From: Egicoccus sp035462025
GTDB taxonomy: Bacteria > Actinomycetota > Nitriliruptoria > Nitriliruptorales > Nitriliruptoraceae
Assembly: GCA_035462025.1 (NCBI GenBank)
Contig: DATHUR010000089.1
Location: forward strand, 1-64,000
Reading direction: 5' to 3'
Length of the DNA: 64,000 nucleotides
Made by a program: the position numbers and the translations under genes. The notes under the pieces were generated by a model. It made no database searches, had not been told where the DNA came from, and saw only the letters and a program-made list of their open reading frames with translations. Shown here piece after piece: positions 9,005 through 17,461 of this stretch (positions within the stretch are counted from its first letter, which is position 1; the number at the start of each line of letters is the position of its first letter).

Positions 9005-10146
9005 GGGCGGTCGTGCGCTTCGCGGCCGTCCGTGCCGAGTGCGCCCGTCGCGAGTTCCCGCCGGACTTCCTCGAGGCGTGCGTGGACGTCGGCCGGGATG
9101 TCCGCCTCGTGGGCCGGCGCGTAGCTGACCCCGCCGGTCGCCGCGTCGAGCGCGACCTGTCCGCCGCGGAACGCCCCGGCGGCGAGGTCGGCCAACTGCA
9201 GGAAGACGCCGAGGTCCACCCGCTTCACGGTGGACGTCGCGATCCGTTCGGATCCGGGGACGCGCCCGCCCTCGAAGGTGGTCAGGTACTGGTCCTGGTC
9301 GACGCCGATGACCCAGGCGCCACGCTGTGCCGCCCGCAGGATCGCGCCGCTGCCGGTCATTCCCGCCGGTGCGTAGATCACGTCCGCGCCCGCCTGCGTG
9401 AACTCGTCCGCCTTGTCGGCGCCCGCCTCCGGATCGGAGAACGAGTCGAGGTGGTCGCGGAGGACGGTCACGTCGCCGCCGACATGGGCGATCCCGGCCT
9501 CGAAGCCCTCCGCGAGGTCGACGACCGGCGGCACGTCGTCGGGCCCGGCGACGACACCGACGGTGCCGCTGCGGGTCAGCAGACCGGCCGCGACGCCCGC
9601 CAGGAACCCGCCCTGGTCGTCGCGGTAGGTGACCCGGGCGTAGTTGTCGCCGGCGTGGTCGACCGTCTGGTCGATGCCGACGAAGACCACGTCGGGGTAG
9701 TCGGCGGCGACCTCCTCGGTGGCCTCGGTCAGCGGAAACCCGACCGTGACGACGGCGTCGACGTCCTGCACGAGGTCGCGCAGATGGGCCGCGTAGTCGT
9801 CGGACGCCCCGCTGGCCACGTAGGTGGTCTCGAAGCCGAAGCAGCGTGCGGCCGCCTGCATGCCCTCGTAGGCGAACTGGTTGAAGGTGCCGTCGTTCAC
9901 ACTCCCGGAGTCGGTCATCAACCCGACGTGGAGCGGGCGGTCGACCTCGAGGTCCGCGAACCGCTCGACGCACAGATCACCGAGGTCGGCGTCGGCGCCG
10001 ATCACCCCACCACTGCGCGCCACCTCGACCGCGCCCGCCACCTGGGTGCCGGCGGCAGGGGTCGGATCGGGAGCGGTCGAGCACGACACCGCGAGCGCGA
10101 CGACGGCGAGCAGTGTTGCGCCGACGAGGGGCGGACGGACGCGCAT
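9001..10146 (-). CDS. BMP (Med/BmpA) family substrate-binding lipoprotein
   Basis: A 381-residue periplasmic-binding-protein-fold lipoprotein. The signal peptide ends in a lipobox (AVSC, Cys22). Family features are VGLMTDSGSVNDGTFNQFAYEG, VDAVVTVGFPLTEA and the VIGVDQDQY motif. Relatives bind nucleosides or similar small molecules for ABC importers, but no permease or ATPase gene is adjacent. Instead the gene is translationally coupled to a GGDEF-EAL membrane protein. I infer a ligand-sensing role for c-di-GMP control rather than import; the ligand is unknown. Confidence 0.85.
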   Translation of the reverse strand: MRVRPPLVGATLLAVVALAVSCSTAPDPTPAAGTQVAGAVEVARSGGVIGADADLGDLCVERFADLEVDRPLHVGLMTDSGSVNDGTFNQFAYEGMQAAARCFGFETTYVASGASDDYAAHLRDLVQDVDAVVTVGFPLTEATEEVAADYPDVVFVGIDQTVDHAGDNYARVTYRDDQGGFLAGVAAGLLTRSGTVGVVAGPDDVPPVVDLAEGFEAGIAHVGGDVTVLRDHLDSFSDPEAGADKADEFTQAGADVIYAPAGMTGSGAILRAAQRGAWVIGVDQDQYLTTFEGGRVPGSERIATSTVKRVDLGVFLQLADLAAGAFRGGQVALDAATGGVSYAPAHEADIPADVHARLEEVRRELATGALGTDGREAHDRP

Positions 10147-10252
10147 CGCGGATCACCTCGGCAGCACGACGCGGCTGCCAGCGAAGGACAGGGGCGCTCC
10201 CCTATCGGCCGCGAGCGCGCGAACTCAAGGCGTCACGGGCCCACACGACCGT

Positions 10253-10672
10253 CTACGCCCGGTCGCGGGGCAGTCGCCAGCGGCGGCGGAAGGCGCGTTC
10301 GGCGTCGGCGAACGTGTCGAGCGGGTCGATCACCGACTGGCACGCCTCGAGCAACTCCTCGAGTTCCCGCGTGGACGCGGCCACCTCGTCGATCTCGTCC
10401 GCGCCCCGCTCGGCCTCGTCCAGCGCCCGGGCACAGTCCTGCCACTCGGGCTCGATCTCGTCGACGCGCCACGCCGGCATCCACGTACGCGCATCGGTGA
10501 CGGCCTGTCGGACCGCGTCGGTGCCGACGCCGATCGGTGCCGGCTCGACGCGTCCCGTCGGCAGCGTGCCGAGCAACACGCGGCGGCCACCCTCGATGAC
10601 CTCGGCACAGTCGAGGAAGGCCCACCAGGCGGCCTGGTGGGTCTCGGGCAGGTCGGGCTTGCGTCGGAACAT
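10253..10672 (-). CDS. Hypothetical small acidic helical protein
   Basis: A 139-residue soluble protein starting at ATG 10672, close upstream of and divergent from metH. It is Trp-rich near the start (AAWWAF) and then forms an acidic helical stretch (EAERGADEIDEVAASTRELEE) that could be a short coiled coil. There is no signal peptide or recognised domain. The 106-base gap to the lipoprotein gene on its left shows nothing notable. Function unknown. Confidence 0.65.
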   Translation of the reverse strand: MFRRKPDLPETHQAAWWAFLDCAEVIEGGRRVLLGTLPTGRVEPAPIGVGTDAVRQAVTDARTWMPAWRVDEIEPEWQDCARALDEAERGADEIDEVAASTRELEELLEACQSVIDPLDTFADAERAFRRRWRLPRDRA

Positions 10673-10756
10673 GCCCCCAACGCTACCGGTGGGTGGTGCC
10701 CATCTCGCCCCCACCGGGGTCGAGTCGCGGGCCGAACCGCCGTACGCTCCCGGGTC

Positions 10757-13700
10757 ATGACCACTGCCCCGCTCCCGCCGCTGTCCGCGCATCCCTTCCT
10801 CGCCGCCCTGCGCGAGCGTGTCGTCGTCCTCGACGGCGCCATGGGGACGATGCTGCAGGAAGCCGACCTGACCGCCGACGATTTCGGCAGCGACGACCTC
10901 GACGGCTGCAACGAGGTGCTCGTTCGCACGCGACCCGACGTGGTCGCCGGCATCCACCGAGCCTTCTTCGAGGTCGGGGTCGACGCGGTCCAGACCGACA
11001 CCTTCGGCGGCGCGCCGTGGGTGCTCGACGAGTACGGCCTCGGCGCCGACACCGAGGACCTCAACCGACGTGCCGCGGCGATCGCACGCGAGGTGGCCGA
11101 CGAGTTCGCCACGCCCGACCGGCCGCGCTGGGTCGTCGGATCCATCGGTCCCGGCACACGGGCGCCGACGCTGTCGCTGGGCAAGGACCCCGACACGACC
11201 AAGGACTTCATCGACCTCGCGACGATGGAGGACGGCTACCGCCGACAGGTCCGCGGCCTGCTCGAAGGCGGTGCGGACGTCGTGCTCGTCGAGACCTCCT
11301 TCGACCTGCTGCAGATCAAGGCCGCGGTCGCCGCGGCCAACGACGTCTTCGTCGAGCGCGGTGCCCGCGTGCCGCTGATGGTGCAGTTCACCGTCGAGAA
11401 GGACATCAACACGATGCTGCTCGGGACCGAGCCGCTGGCGGCCATCGCCGCGCTCGACCCACTCGCGATCGACGTGCTCGGGATGAATTGTGCGACCGGT
11501 CCCGAGGACATGCGCGAACACGTGCGGACGTTGTCGCGCAACTCTCGGCTGCCGATCAGCGTGATCCCCAACGCCGGCATCCCCCACCTCGAGGACGGCC
11601 GCACCGTCTACCCCCTCTCGCCGGAGGCGCTGGCGGCCGCCCAGCGTGAGTTCGTCACCGAACTCGGCGTCGGCATCGTCGGTGGCTGTTGCGGCACCAC
11701 CCCCGAGCACCTCGCCGCGGTCGTCGCAGCGGTCGAGGACCTCGCACCGCGCCGTCGCAGGCTGGACCGCCCGCAGTACGTCCGCCCGGGTGCCGCAGGC
11801 ATGCTCACCGCCCCCGACGACACGGAGGGCGCCCTGGAGGTCGAGTGGCGACCGGCGCTGGCGTCGCTGTACGCGGCCGCGACCCTCGAACAGGACAACG
11901 CGTTCCTGGCGATCGGCGAGCGCGCCAACGCCAACGGCTCCCGGGCGTTCCGCGATCTGCTCCTGGCCGAGGACTGGGACGCGACCGTGCAGTTGGCGAA
12001 GTCGCAGACCCGCGAGGGCGCGCACGTGCTCGACGTGTGCGTCGACTACGTGGGGCGCGACGGCGTCGGCGACATGGTGGCGATCATCGACCGGTTCGCG
12101 ACCCAGTCGACCCTGCCGCTGGTGATCGACTCGACCGAGCTCGACGTCGTCGAGGCGGCGCTGGTCCGGCTCGGCGGCCGGGCCGTGATCAACTCGGTCA
12201 ACCTCGAGGACGGGCGCAACAAGGTCGATCGTCTGCTGCCGCTGGCCAAGCGCTACGGCGCCGCGGTGGTGGTGCTGGCCATCGACGAGGAGGGCCAGGC
12301 GCGCACGGCCGACTGGAAGGTCGAGGTGTGCGAGCGGATCGCCCGGATCGCGATCGACGAGTACGGCCTCGAGGCGCACGACCTGATCTTCGACTGCCTC
12401 ACCTTCCCTCTGGGGTCGGGCCAGGACGACCTGCGACGTGACGCGCTCGAGACGATCACCGCGATCGAGCGGGTCAAGCAGCGCATCCCGGGCTGCTTCA
12501 CCACGCTGGGTGTGTCCAACGTCTCGTTCGGCCTGTCGCCCGCGGCCCGCCAGGTCCTCAACTCGGTGTTCCTCAAGGAGGCGATGGACCGCGGCCTCGA
12601 CTCCGCGATCGTGCACCCGGGCAAGATCCTGCCGCTGCACCGCATCCCCGACGAGCAGGTGCAGGTCGCGCTCGACCTGATCCACGACCGGCGTGGGACG
12701 GCCGGGCTCGGTGGCACGGCCGACGCGAAGTACGACCCGCTGCACCGGTTCATGGCCCTGTTCGAGGGTGCGGTCGAGACCAGCATGTCCGCGAGCGACC
12801 TGTCGGCGCTGCCGCTCGAGGAGCGCCTTGCGCGGCGGATCATCGACGGCGAGAAGGACGGCATCGAGGCCGACCTCGACGCCGCGCTCGAACAGCATCC
12901 GCCGCTGGACATCATCAACCGGTTCCTGCTCGACGGGATGAAAACCGTCGGCGAGCTGTTCGGGTCGGGCCAGATGCAGCTGCCGTTCGTGCTGCAGTCG
13001 GCCGAGGCGATGAAGGCCGCCGTCGGCTACCTCGAACCCCACATCGAGGCCGCGGGCGGCGGGTCGTCCTCGAAGGGTTCGATCGTGCTGGCCACCGTGC
13101 GCGGCGACGTGCACGACATCGGCAAGAACCTCGTCGACATCATCCTGCGCAACAACGGCTACGAGGTGGTCAACCTCGGCATCAAGCAACCGATCGACAC
13201 GATCCTCGCCGCCGTCGCCGAACACGGGGCCGACGCGATCGGCATGTCCGGGCTGCTGGTCAAGTCCACGGTGGTGATGCGCGACAACCTCGACGAGATG
13301 AACGCGCGCGGCCTGGCCCACCTGCCGGTGCTGCTCGGCGGCGCCGCCCTGACGCGCGGCTACGTCGAGGACGACCTGCGCGGCCTCTACGACGGCGACG
13401 TCTTCTACTGCAAGGACGCGTTCGAGGGCCTGCGGGTACTGGACACCGTCATGGCCGCCCGGCGCGACGGGGTCGCCGCCCCCGAGGAATTGACCGCTCG
13501 CAAGGCGCGGCGCACCCCCACGAAGACCCGGGTCGAGGAGGCGCCCCCCGCGGTGGACGCGAAGGGGCGGCCGCGGTCGCTCGTCGCCACCGACGTGGAC
13601 GTGCCCACGCCGCCGTTCTGGGGCCAGCGGGTGGTGCGCGGCATCCCGGTCGACGACGTCTGGCCACTGCTCAACGAGGTGGCCCTGTTCCGCAACCAGT

Positions 13701-14401
13701 GGGGATTCACCCCCGGTGAGCTCTCACCCGACGAGTACCAGCAGTTGCTCGACACCAAGGCCCGGCCGGTCGTGCGCGAGTGGATCGACCGCGCCAAGTC
13801 GGAGAAGGTCGTCACCCCCGAGGTCGTGTACGGCTACTACCCCGCCAACGGTGACGGCGACGACCTCGTGGTCTGGGACCCCGAGGCGCCGCTCGAGCGG
13901 GAACTGGTCCGCTTCAGCTTCCCCCGGCAGACCCGTGGCCGCTTCCTCGACATCGCCGACTTCTTCCGGCCGCTCGACAGCGGTGAGGTCGACGTCCTCG
14001 GCGTCCAGGTCGTGACCATGGGCCGGCGCATCAGCGCGGTGGCCCAGGAGCTGTTCGCCGAGGACCGCTACCAGGACTACCTGTTCGCGCATGGCTTCGG
14101 GGTCGAGATGGCCGAGGCGCTCGCCGAGGCGTGGCACCGCCGCATCCGCGAGGAACTCGGCATCGCCGGCGACGACGGGCCGACGAAGGAGGACTGGTTC
14201 CGCCAGGGCTATCGCGGGTCGCGGTACTCGTTCGGCTACGCGGCCTGCCCCGACCTCGAGGACCAGGCGAAGCTCTTCCAGCTGATCGACCCGTCCCGGA
14301 TCGGCGTGGAGCTGAGCGAGGAGTTCATGCTCCACCCCGAACAGTCCACCTCCGCGATTGTCGTGCACCACCCGGAAGCGAAGTACTTCAACGCCCGCTA
14401 G
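10757..14401 (+). CDS. metH: Cobalamin-dependent methionine synthase
   Basis: A 1214-residue four-module enzyme that transfers the methyl group of 5-methyltetrahydrofolate to homocysteine through cobalamin. Modules in order: the homocysteine/zinc barrel (LDGAMGTMLQ; GGCCGTTPEH near residue 310), the pterin barrel (IGERANANGSRAFRDLL; LPLVIDST), the cap and B12 domain (DVHDIGKN, with the cobalt-ligating His at about 786; GMSGLLVKS), and the C-terminal S-adenosylmethionine reactivation domain (GYRGSRYSFGYAACPDLEDQ). The ATG at 10757 begins the conserved region. metF at 37406 supplies its substrate. Its 3' end is duplicated downstream in an unusual way (see the repeat at 14391-14546). Confidence 0.97.
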   Translation: MTTAPLPPLSAHPFLAALRERVVVLDGAMGTMLQEADLTADDFGSDDLDGCNEVLVRTRPDVVAGIHRAFFEVGVDAVQTDTFGGAPWVLDEYGLGADTEDLNRRAAAIAREVADEFATPDRPRWVVGSIGPGTRAPTLSLGKDPDTTKDFIDLATMEDGYRRQVRGLLEGGADVVLVETSFDLLQIKAAVAAANDVFVERGARVPLMVQFTVEKDINTMLLGTEPLAAIAALDPLAIDVLGMNCATGPEDMREHVRTLSRNSRLPISVIPNAGIPHLEDGRTVYPLSPEALAAAQREFVTELGVGIVGGCCGTTPEHLAAVVAAVEDLAPRRRRLDRPQYVRPGAAGMLTAPDDTEGALEVEWRPALASLYAAATLEQDNAFLAIGERANANGSRAFRDLLLAEDWDATVQLAKSQTREGAHVLDVCVDYVGRDGVGDMVAIIDRFATQSTLPLVIDSTELDVVEAALVRLGGRAVINSVNLEDGRNKVDRLLPLAKRYGAAVVVLAIDEEGQARTADWKVEVCERIARIAIDEYGLEAHDLIFDCLTFPLGSGQDDLRRDALETITAIERVKQRIPGCFTTLGVSNVSFGLSPAARQVLNSVFLKEAMDRGLDSAIVHPGKILPLHRIPDEQVQVALDLIHDRRGTAGLGGTADAKYDPLHRFMALFEGAVETSMSASDLSALPLEERLARRIIDGEKDGIEADLDAALEQHPPLDIINRFLLDGMKTVGELFGSGQMQLPFVLQSAEAMKAAVGYLEPHIEAAGGGSSSKGSIVLATVRGDVHDIGKNLVDIILRNNGYEVVNLGIKQPIDTILAAVAEHGADAIGMSGLLVKSTVVMRDNLDEMNARGLAHLPVLLGGAALTRGYVEDDLRGLYDGDVFYCKDAFEGLRVLDTVMAARRDGVAAPEELTARKARRTPTKTRVEEAPPAVDAKGRPRSLVATDVDVPTPPFWGQRVVRGIPVDDVWPLLNEVALFRNQWGFTPGELSPDEYQQLLDTKARPVVREWIDRAKSEKVVTPEVVYGYYPANGDGDDLVVWDPEAPLERELVRFSFPRQTRGRFLDIADFFRPLDSGEVDVLGVQVVTMGRRISAVAQELFAEDRYQDYLFAHGFGVEMAEALAEAWHRRIREELGIAGDDGPTKEDWFRQGYRGSRYSFGYAACPDLEDQAKLFQLIDPSRIGVELSEEFMLHPEQSTSAIVVHHPEAKYFNAR

Positions 14402-14546
14402 GGCTTTGAAGTCCCCCTCCTGAAGGGTGGGCGGCGCACATCGAACCGTGCACCACCCGGAAGCCAAGTACTTCAACGCACGATGAGCGCCGGGCGTGCT
14501 CGGCTTCGCCTCCGCGCCACCGGCGACGCCCGCTAGGGCTTTGAAG
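14391..14546. repeat. Duplicated metH terminus flanked by 21-bp direct repeats
   Basis: A 21-bp sequence (ACGCCCGCTAGGGCTTTGAAG) spans the metH stop at 14391-14411 and recurs exactly at 14526-14546. Between the copies, 14448-14486 encodes the same last twelve residues of MetH plus a stop. It differs from the true end (14363-14401) only at synonymous positions: GCG/GCC, GCC/GCA, CGC/CGA, TAG/TGA. This is a second, diverged copy of the gene's end, not a simple recent duplication. Confidence 0.9.
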
Positions 14547-14556
14547 GCGTGAGCGG

Positions 14557-14601
14557 CCGGGGGCCCGGGCCCCCGGACGTGGAAATGGGGCCCGCGGACC
14601 C
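14557..14601. promoter_or_regulatory. Paired GC palindromes upstream of giant Flp-type pilin gene
   Basis: A perfect 20-bp palindrome (14557-14576, core GGGGGCCCGGGCCCCC) is followed by a near-perfect one (14588-14601, GGGCCCGCGGACCC), with centres 28 bp apart. The second is centred about 79 bp before the ATG at 14674. The same pair with the same 28-bp spacing lies upstream of the paralogous gene that starts at 29057. Candidate operator or promoter-associated element. Confidence 0.6.
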
Positions 14602-14673
14602 TCGGGCGGAAACCCGGCGCGCTGCATGCTCGGTGGAACCAGACCGCCACGTCTTTTCTCCCGGGGGAAGATC

Positions 14674-16071
14674 ATGCGCCGCACCCTGCATCAGCGGGCG
14701 GAAGCGGGCGCCGTCTCGGCCGAGTACGTCGCCGCGGTCGTCGTGGTCGGGCTGATCGTCGCGGCGCTGCTCGCGGCGGGGTTGCCCGGCAGTGTCCGTG
14801 ACTGGGGCGAGTACGCGGTCTGTCAGCTGTTCGCCACCGAGGACGTCTGCGAGCGACCGAGCAACGACCCGGACATCGCATCCGGACCGGAGGAGACGCC
14901 GCAACCACCCGTCTGCACGACGAACGCGACCAGCCGCGACCAGCGTCGCACCACCGACTGGATCTTCTCGCGCAGCATCGACGGCGAGCGCTACCAGATG
15001 ACCGAGTTGTCCGACGGCACGGTCGTGATCCACGACACCGAGTACTCCGGCGAGGGCCATTCCGCCGGTCTCGGCATCGACATCCCGCTCGGTGCCCGCG
15101 ACAAGCTGGGGCTGAGCGCCTCCGGCCACCTGAGCGGAATCGAGGAGAACGGACGCATGTTCGTGCTCACCCCCGCTGCCTTCGAGGCATACCAGGACAC
15201 CATGGCCGACATCGCCGTGGACATGTACGTCAACGGGGGGCGCTACCTCGAGATGGAGTTGGGGCTGGGCGCGGACAGCCTCGAGGAGTACGCCGACGAC
15301 CAGCACGCCCTGCACCTGCGCGAGATCGTGATCGAGCAACTCATCGAAGACCACGTGACGCACGACTACGTCCGCACCCGTGGCGACTTCTCGCTGCTGC
15401 TCGGCGGCGGTTACAAGGGTGTGAGCGCCTCGGTCACACTCGATGCCGGTTCCGAGAAGGTGATCACCGTCGACCGCGAGTCGGGCGTGACGTCGGTCAC
15501 GACGCAACTCGACGGGGAACAGGCCACCCAACTCGGCGTCGGCATCTTCGGCGTCGGGGCCGGCGTCGACCGCGCGGACAGCGTCGATGCGGCACTGACC
15601 GTCGAACTCGATGCCGATGGGCAGGTCATGAGCGCGTCGGTGACGACCGGCCTCGAGGTCTCGGGCGGCGGCTTCGTCGGGCTCGACCCCGGCAGCATCC
15701 CGGGCGACGCGGTCGACGGCGTCCAGACGGCCGCCGGGTTCGGCGTCAATGCCAACGAGGGCGCGCGGGTGCAGACCACGTTCAGCCTCGATCTGCGCGA
15801 CGACGACTACGCGCAGACGCAGTTCGCCGACTTCGTGCAGGACCCCATCGGCAACCTGGATGACTTCGCCGACCTCGCGGGCCGTAGTGGCGAGATACTG
15901 ATGGAGGCCTTCGACGTCGAGTCCGAGTCGAACAACGTCGAGTTGGCCATACGTCTGCTCGCCCAGGCCGGGCTCGGGGACAGCGACGAACGCCGTGTCG
16001 CCACCCTTGCCGAGGCGATCTCCTACGACCCCCACAACGGCCTGCTGCACCGGGAGGACTGCCTGCGATGA
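14674..16071 (+). CDS. Giant Flp-type pilin/minor pilin with large extracellular domain (paralogue A)
   Basis: A 465-residue protein beginning with a class III prepilin signal: a basic leader to Gly12, then AVSAEY with Glu at +5 and a hydrophobic stretch of about 22 residues. The next segment (VRDWGEYAVCQLF) aligns with the end of the small Flp pilin at 29294 and with the paralogue ending at 27735. About 400 residues of beta-rich, acidic, extracellular sequence follow, with cysteines early and one near the C-terminus (REDCLR). Flp pilins are normally 50-70 aa, so this looks like a pilin stem with a displayed domain, perhaps an adhesive tip. Its stop overlaps the next start (ATGA). Confidence 0.75.
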   Translation: MRRTLHQRAEAGAVSAEYVAAVVVVGLIVAALLAAGLPGSVRDWGEYAVCQLFATEDVCERPSNDPDIASGPEETPQPPVCTTNATSRDQRRTTDWIFSRSIDGERYQMTELSDGTVVIHDTEYSGEGHSAGLGIDIPLGARDKLGLSASGHLSGIEENGRMFVLTPAAFEAYQDTMADIAVDMYVNGGRYLEMELGLGADSLEEYADDQHALHLREIVIEQLIEDHVTHDYVRTRGDFSLLLGGGYKGVSASVTLDAGSEKVITVDRESGVTSVTTQLDGEQATQLGVGIFGVGAGVDRADSVDAALTVELDADGQVMSASVTTGLEVSGGGFVGLDPGSIPGDAVDGVQTAAGFGVNANEGARVQTTFSLDLRDDDYAQTQFADFVQDPIGNLDDFADLAGRSGEILMEAFDVESESNNVELAIRLLAQAGLGDSDERRVATLAEAISYDPHNGLLHREDCLR

Positions 16072-17135
16072 TGCGCCCATTCCGCACGGAGACCGCCATG
16101 TCCGCTCGTCTCGCGCTCGTCGTGCTCGCCGCCGTCCTCCTCGCGTGCACGAGCGGTGAAGCGGAGCCCGACGTGGTCGCGGAGCAGGGCGACGTCGCGA
16201 CCTACGAGGACGAACGGCTCACGTTCAGCTACCCCACCGAGTTCGAGATCGCACATCGGGGCGAGGGCGGGGAGTACTCGGTCCGTATCGTCAGTCCCGA
16301 CGGGGGTGACCCCGCCGAGGCCACCATCTTCGCGCTGTGGCCGCTGCCGACACACGACGACCTCGAGCGGACCGTGAACTTCTACGGGCCCGATACGACC
16401 TCCTCGGCCGTATCGGACTTCGAGGAGCGCGACATCGAGGTGCCGGGGGCGTCGGCCGCCGTCGAACACCGCTTCGCGGCCACCGACGCCGTGCCGGGCG
16501 AGGCCCGGCCGATGCGGTTCGTCAGCGTTTACGCGATGGCCGAGGCCGGACGAACGCTCAACCTCGTCGTCGGCGTCGACGAGGCGTCCGACTACGACCT
16601 CGACACGTTGGCGGACACCGTCCTCGAATCGCTGGAGCTCAAGGACTTCGAACTCACCGGGGAGGACGGCGAGCAGGCCGCCGCGGTGGCGGCAGGTTCC
16701 GGCGGTGCGACGGACACCCTCCTCGAGGGCCGCGTGCACCTGGACGTGCCGGAGGACTGGACGGTTGACGAGGAACTGTCGAGCCGGCGCAAGCTCTGGA
16801 TCCAGTCGCCGGACGGATCGGTGAAACTGTTCGTCGAACACCTGCCGAAGAGCGTGGCCGACGAGGACCTCGGGACGCTGCTCGAGCAGTTCGAGGCCGA
16901 TGCGACCGGCGAGGTCGTCTTCGAAGGCGTGACCGTCCCGGGTGCCGTCGAGGCGCACCGCTTCCGCCGCCGGACCGAGGGCGGGCTGTGGCAGCAGATG
17001 GCCATGGCCCGCGACGGTGAGGGCGAGGTGTACTCGGTGATCCTGGCCGCCGACGTCACGGACGCGCCGTCGTCCGAGGTGGTCGCGCGGATCTTCGGCT
17101 CGTTCGCCCTGGCCGCCACCGGCGACGACACGTGA
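16068..17135 (+). CDS. Lipoprotein with two PsbP/DUF1795-like halves, partner of giant pilin
   Basis: A 355-residue predicted lipoprotein with a lipobox (AAVLLAC). It contains two similar halves. Each has a 'soluble-protein-like strand then exported-lipoprotein' pattern (LTFSYPTEFEIAHRG and VHLDVPEDWTVDEEL) typical of small PsbP/DUF1795-like folds, separated by an Ala/Gly-rich linker near residue 210. The ATG overlaps the stop of the giant pilin gene, so both are co-translated. The paralogous pilin at 29057 is likewise followed by a lipoprotein gene. I infer a role in anchoring or folding the pilin; biochemical function is unknown. Confidence 0.7.
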   Translation: MMRPFRTETAMSARLALVVLAAVLLACTSGEAEPDVVAEQGDVATYEDERLTFSYPTEFEIAHRGEGGEYSVRIVSPDGGDPAEATIFALWPLPTHDDLERTVNFYGPDTTSSAVSDFEERDIEVPGASAAVEHRFAATDAVPGEARPMRFVSVYAMAEAGRTLNLVVGVDEASDYDLDTLADTVLESLELKDFELTGEDGEQAAAVAAGSGGATDTLLEGRVHLDVPEDWTVDEELSSRRKLWIQSPDGSVKLFVEHLPKSVADEDLGTLLEQFEADATGEVVFEGVTVPGAVEAHRFRRRTEGGLWQQMAMARDGEGEVYSVILAADVTDAPSSEVVARIFGSFALAATGDDT

Positions 17136-17305
17136 CGGTCGCAGTTGCGCGACGAACTAGTGCGAATGCAACCTGCTGGGCCTCGACGGGGCCGGTCGGC
17201 AGTTCCTGGCCACGTGATCGCCACTTCGTTGCGGACAGCGCGCGTCTGGGCCGTTCGGCCGCTCTCGCTGAAACCACTACCTAGTCAGGAATGCGGGCGG
17301 GAGGT

Positions 17306-17319
17306 TGTACGCCGGTACA
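17306..17319. promoter_or_regulatory. TGTAC-N4-GTACA inverted repeat in the 326-bp gap before the tad core
   Basis: The stretch 17136-17461 has no convincing gene. It holds a perfect inverted repeat (TGTAC-GCCG-GTACA) about 145 bp before the proposed start at 17462. It could be an operator for the tad core operon, for instance for the NarL-type regulator encoded at its end. Nothing else stands out in this gap. Confidence 0.35.
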
Positions 17320-17461
17320 GCGTCGCGCGATCCCGGTCGGTCTCCGCCTGACCAAGCTTCGGCCTTCGGTCGTGACCGCGGAGACCGTGGCTCGTTGTCA
17401 GGTCTGTACGGGGACACCGGATCGAACGCGCCACCGAGCGCGAGACGATGGGGACATCGGG

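Noticed and set aside
5810..9124. Very long ORFs opposite real genes (for example 1104 codons over purM and the GGDEF-EAL gene, 1022 codons opposite metH, 926 opposite the Pat gene)
   Set aside because: At this GC content stop codons are scarce, so antisense frames stay open. Their translations are Arg/Val/Ala/His-rich without family features, while the opposite strands encode well-known enzymes.
14557..14576. Perfect palindrome considered as a terminator of metH
   Set aside because: It lies 155 bases after the metH stop, has no loop to speak of or U-tract, and recurs at the same position relative to the paralogous pilin gene, which favours a regulatory role for the pilin gene.
14402..14673. 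Region considered as a mobile element because of its direct repeats
   Set aside because: No transposase, terminal inverted repeats or attachment-site features; the segment is only 135 bp and consists of metH-derived and intergenic sequence.
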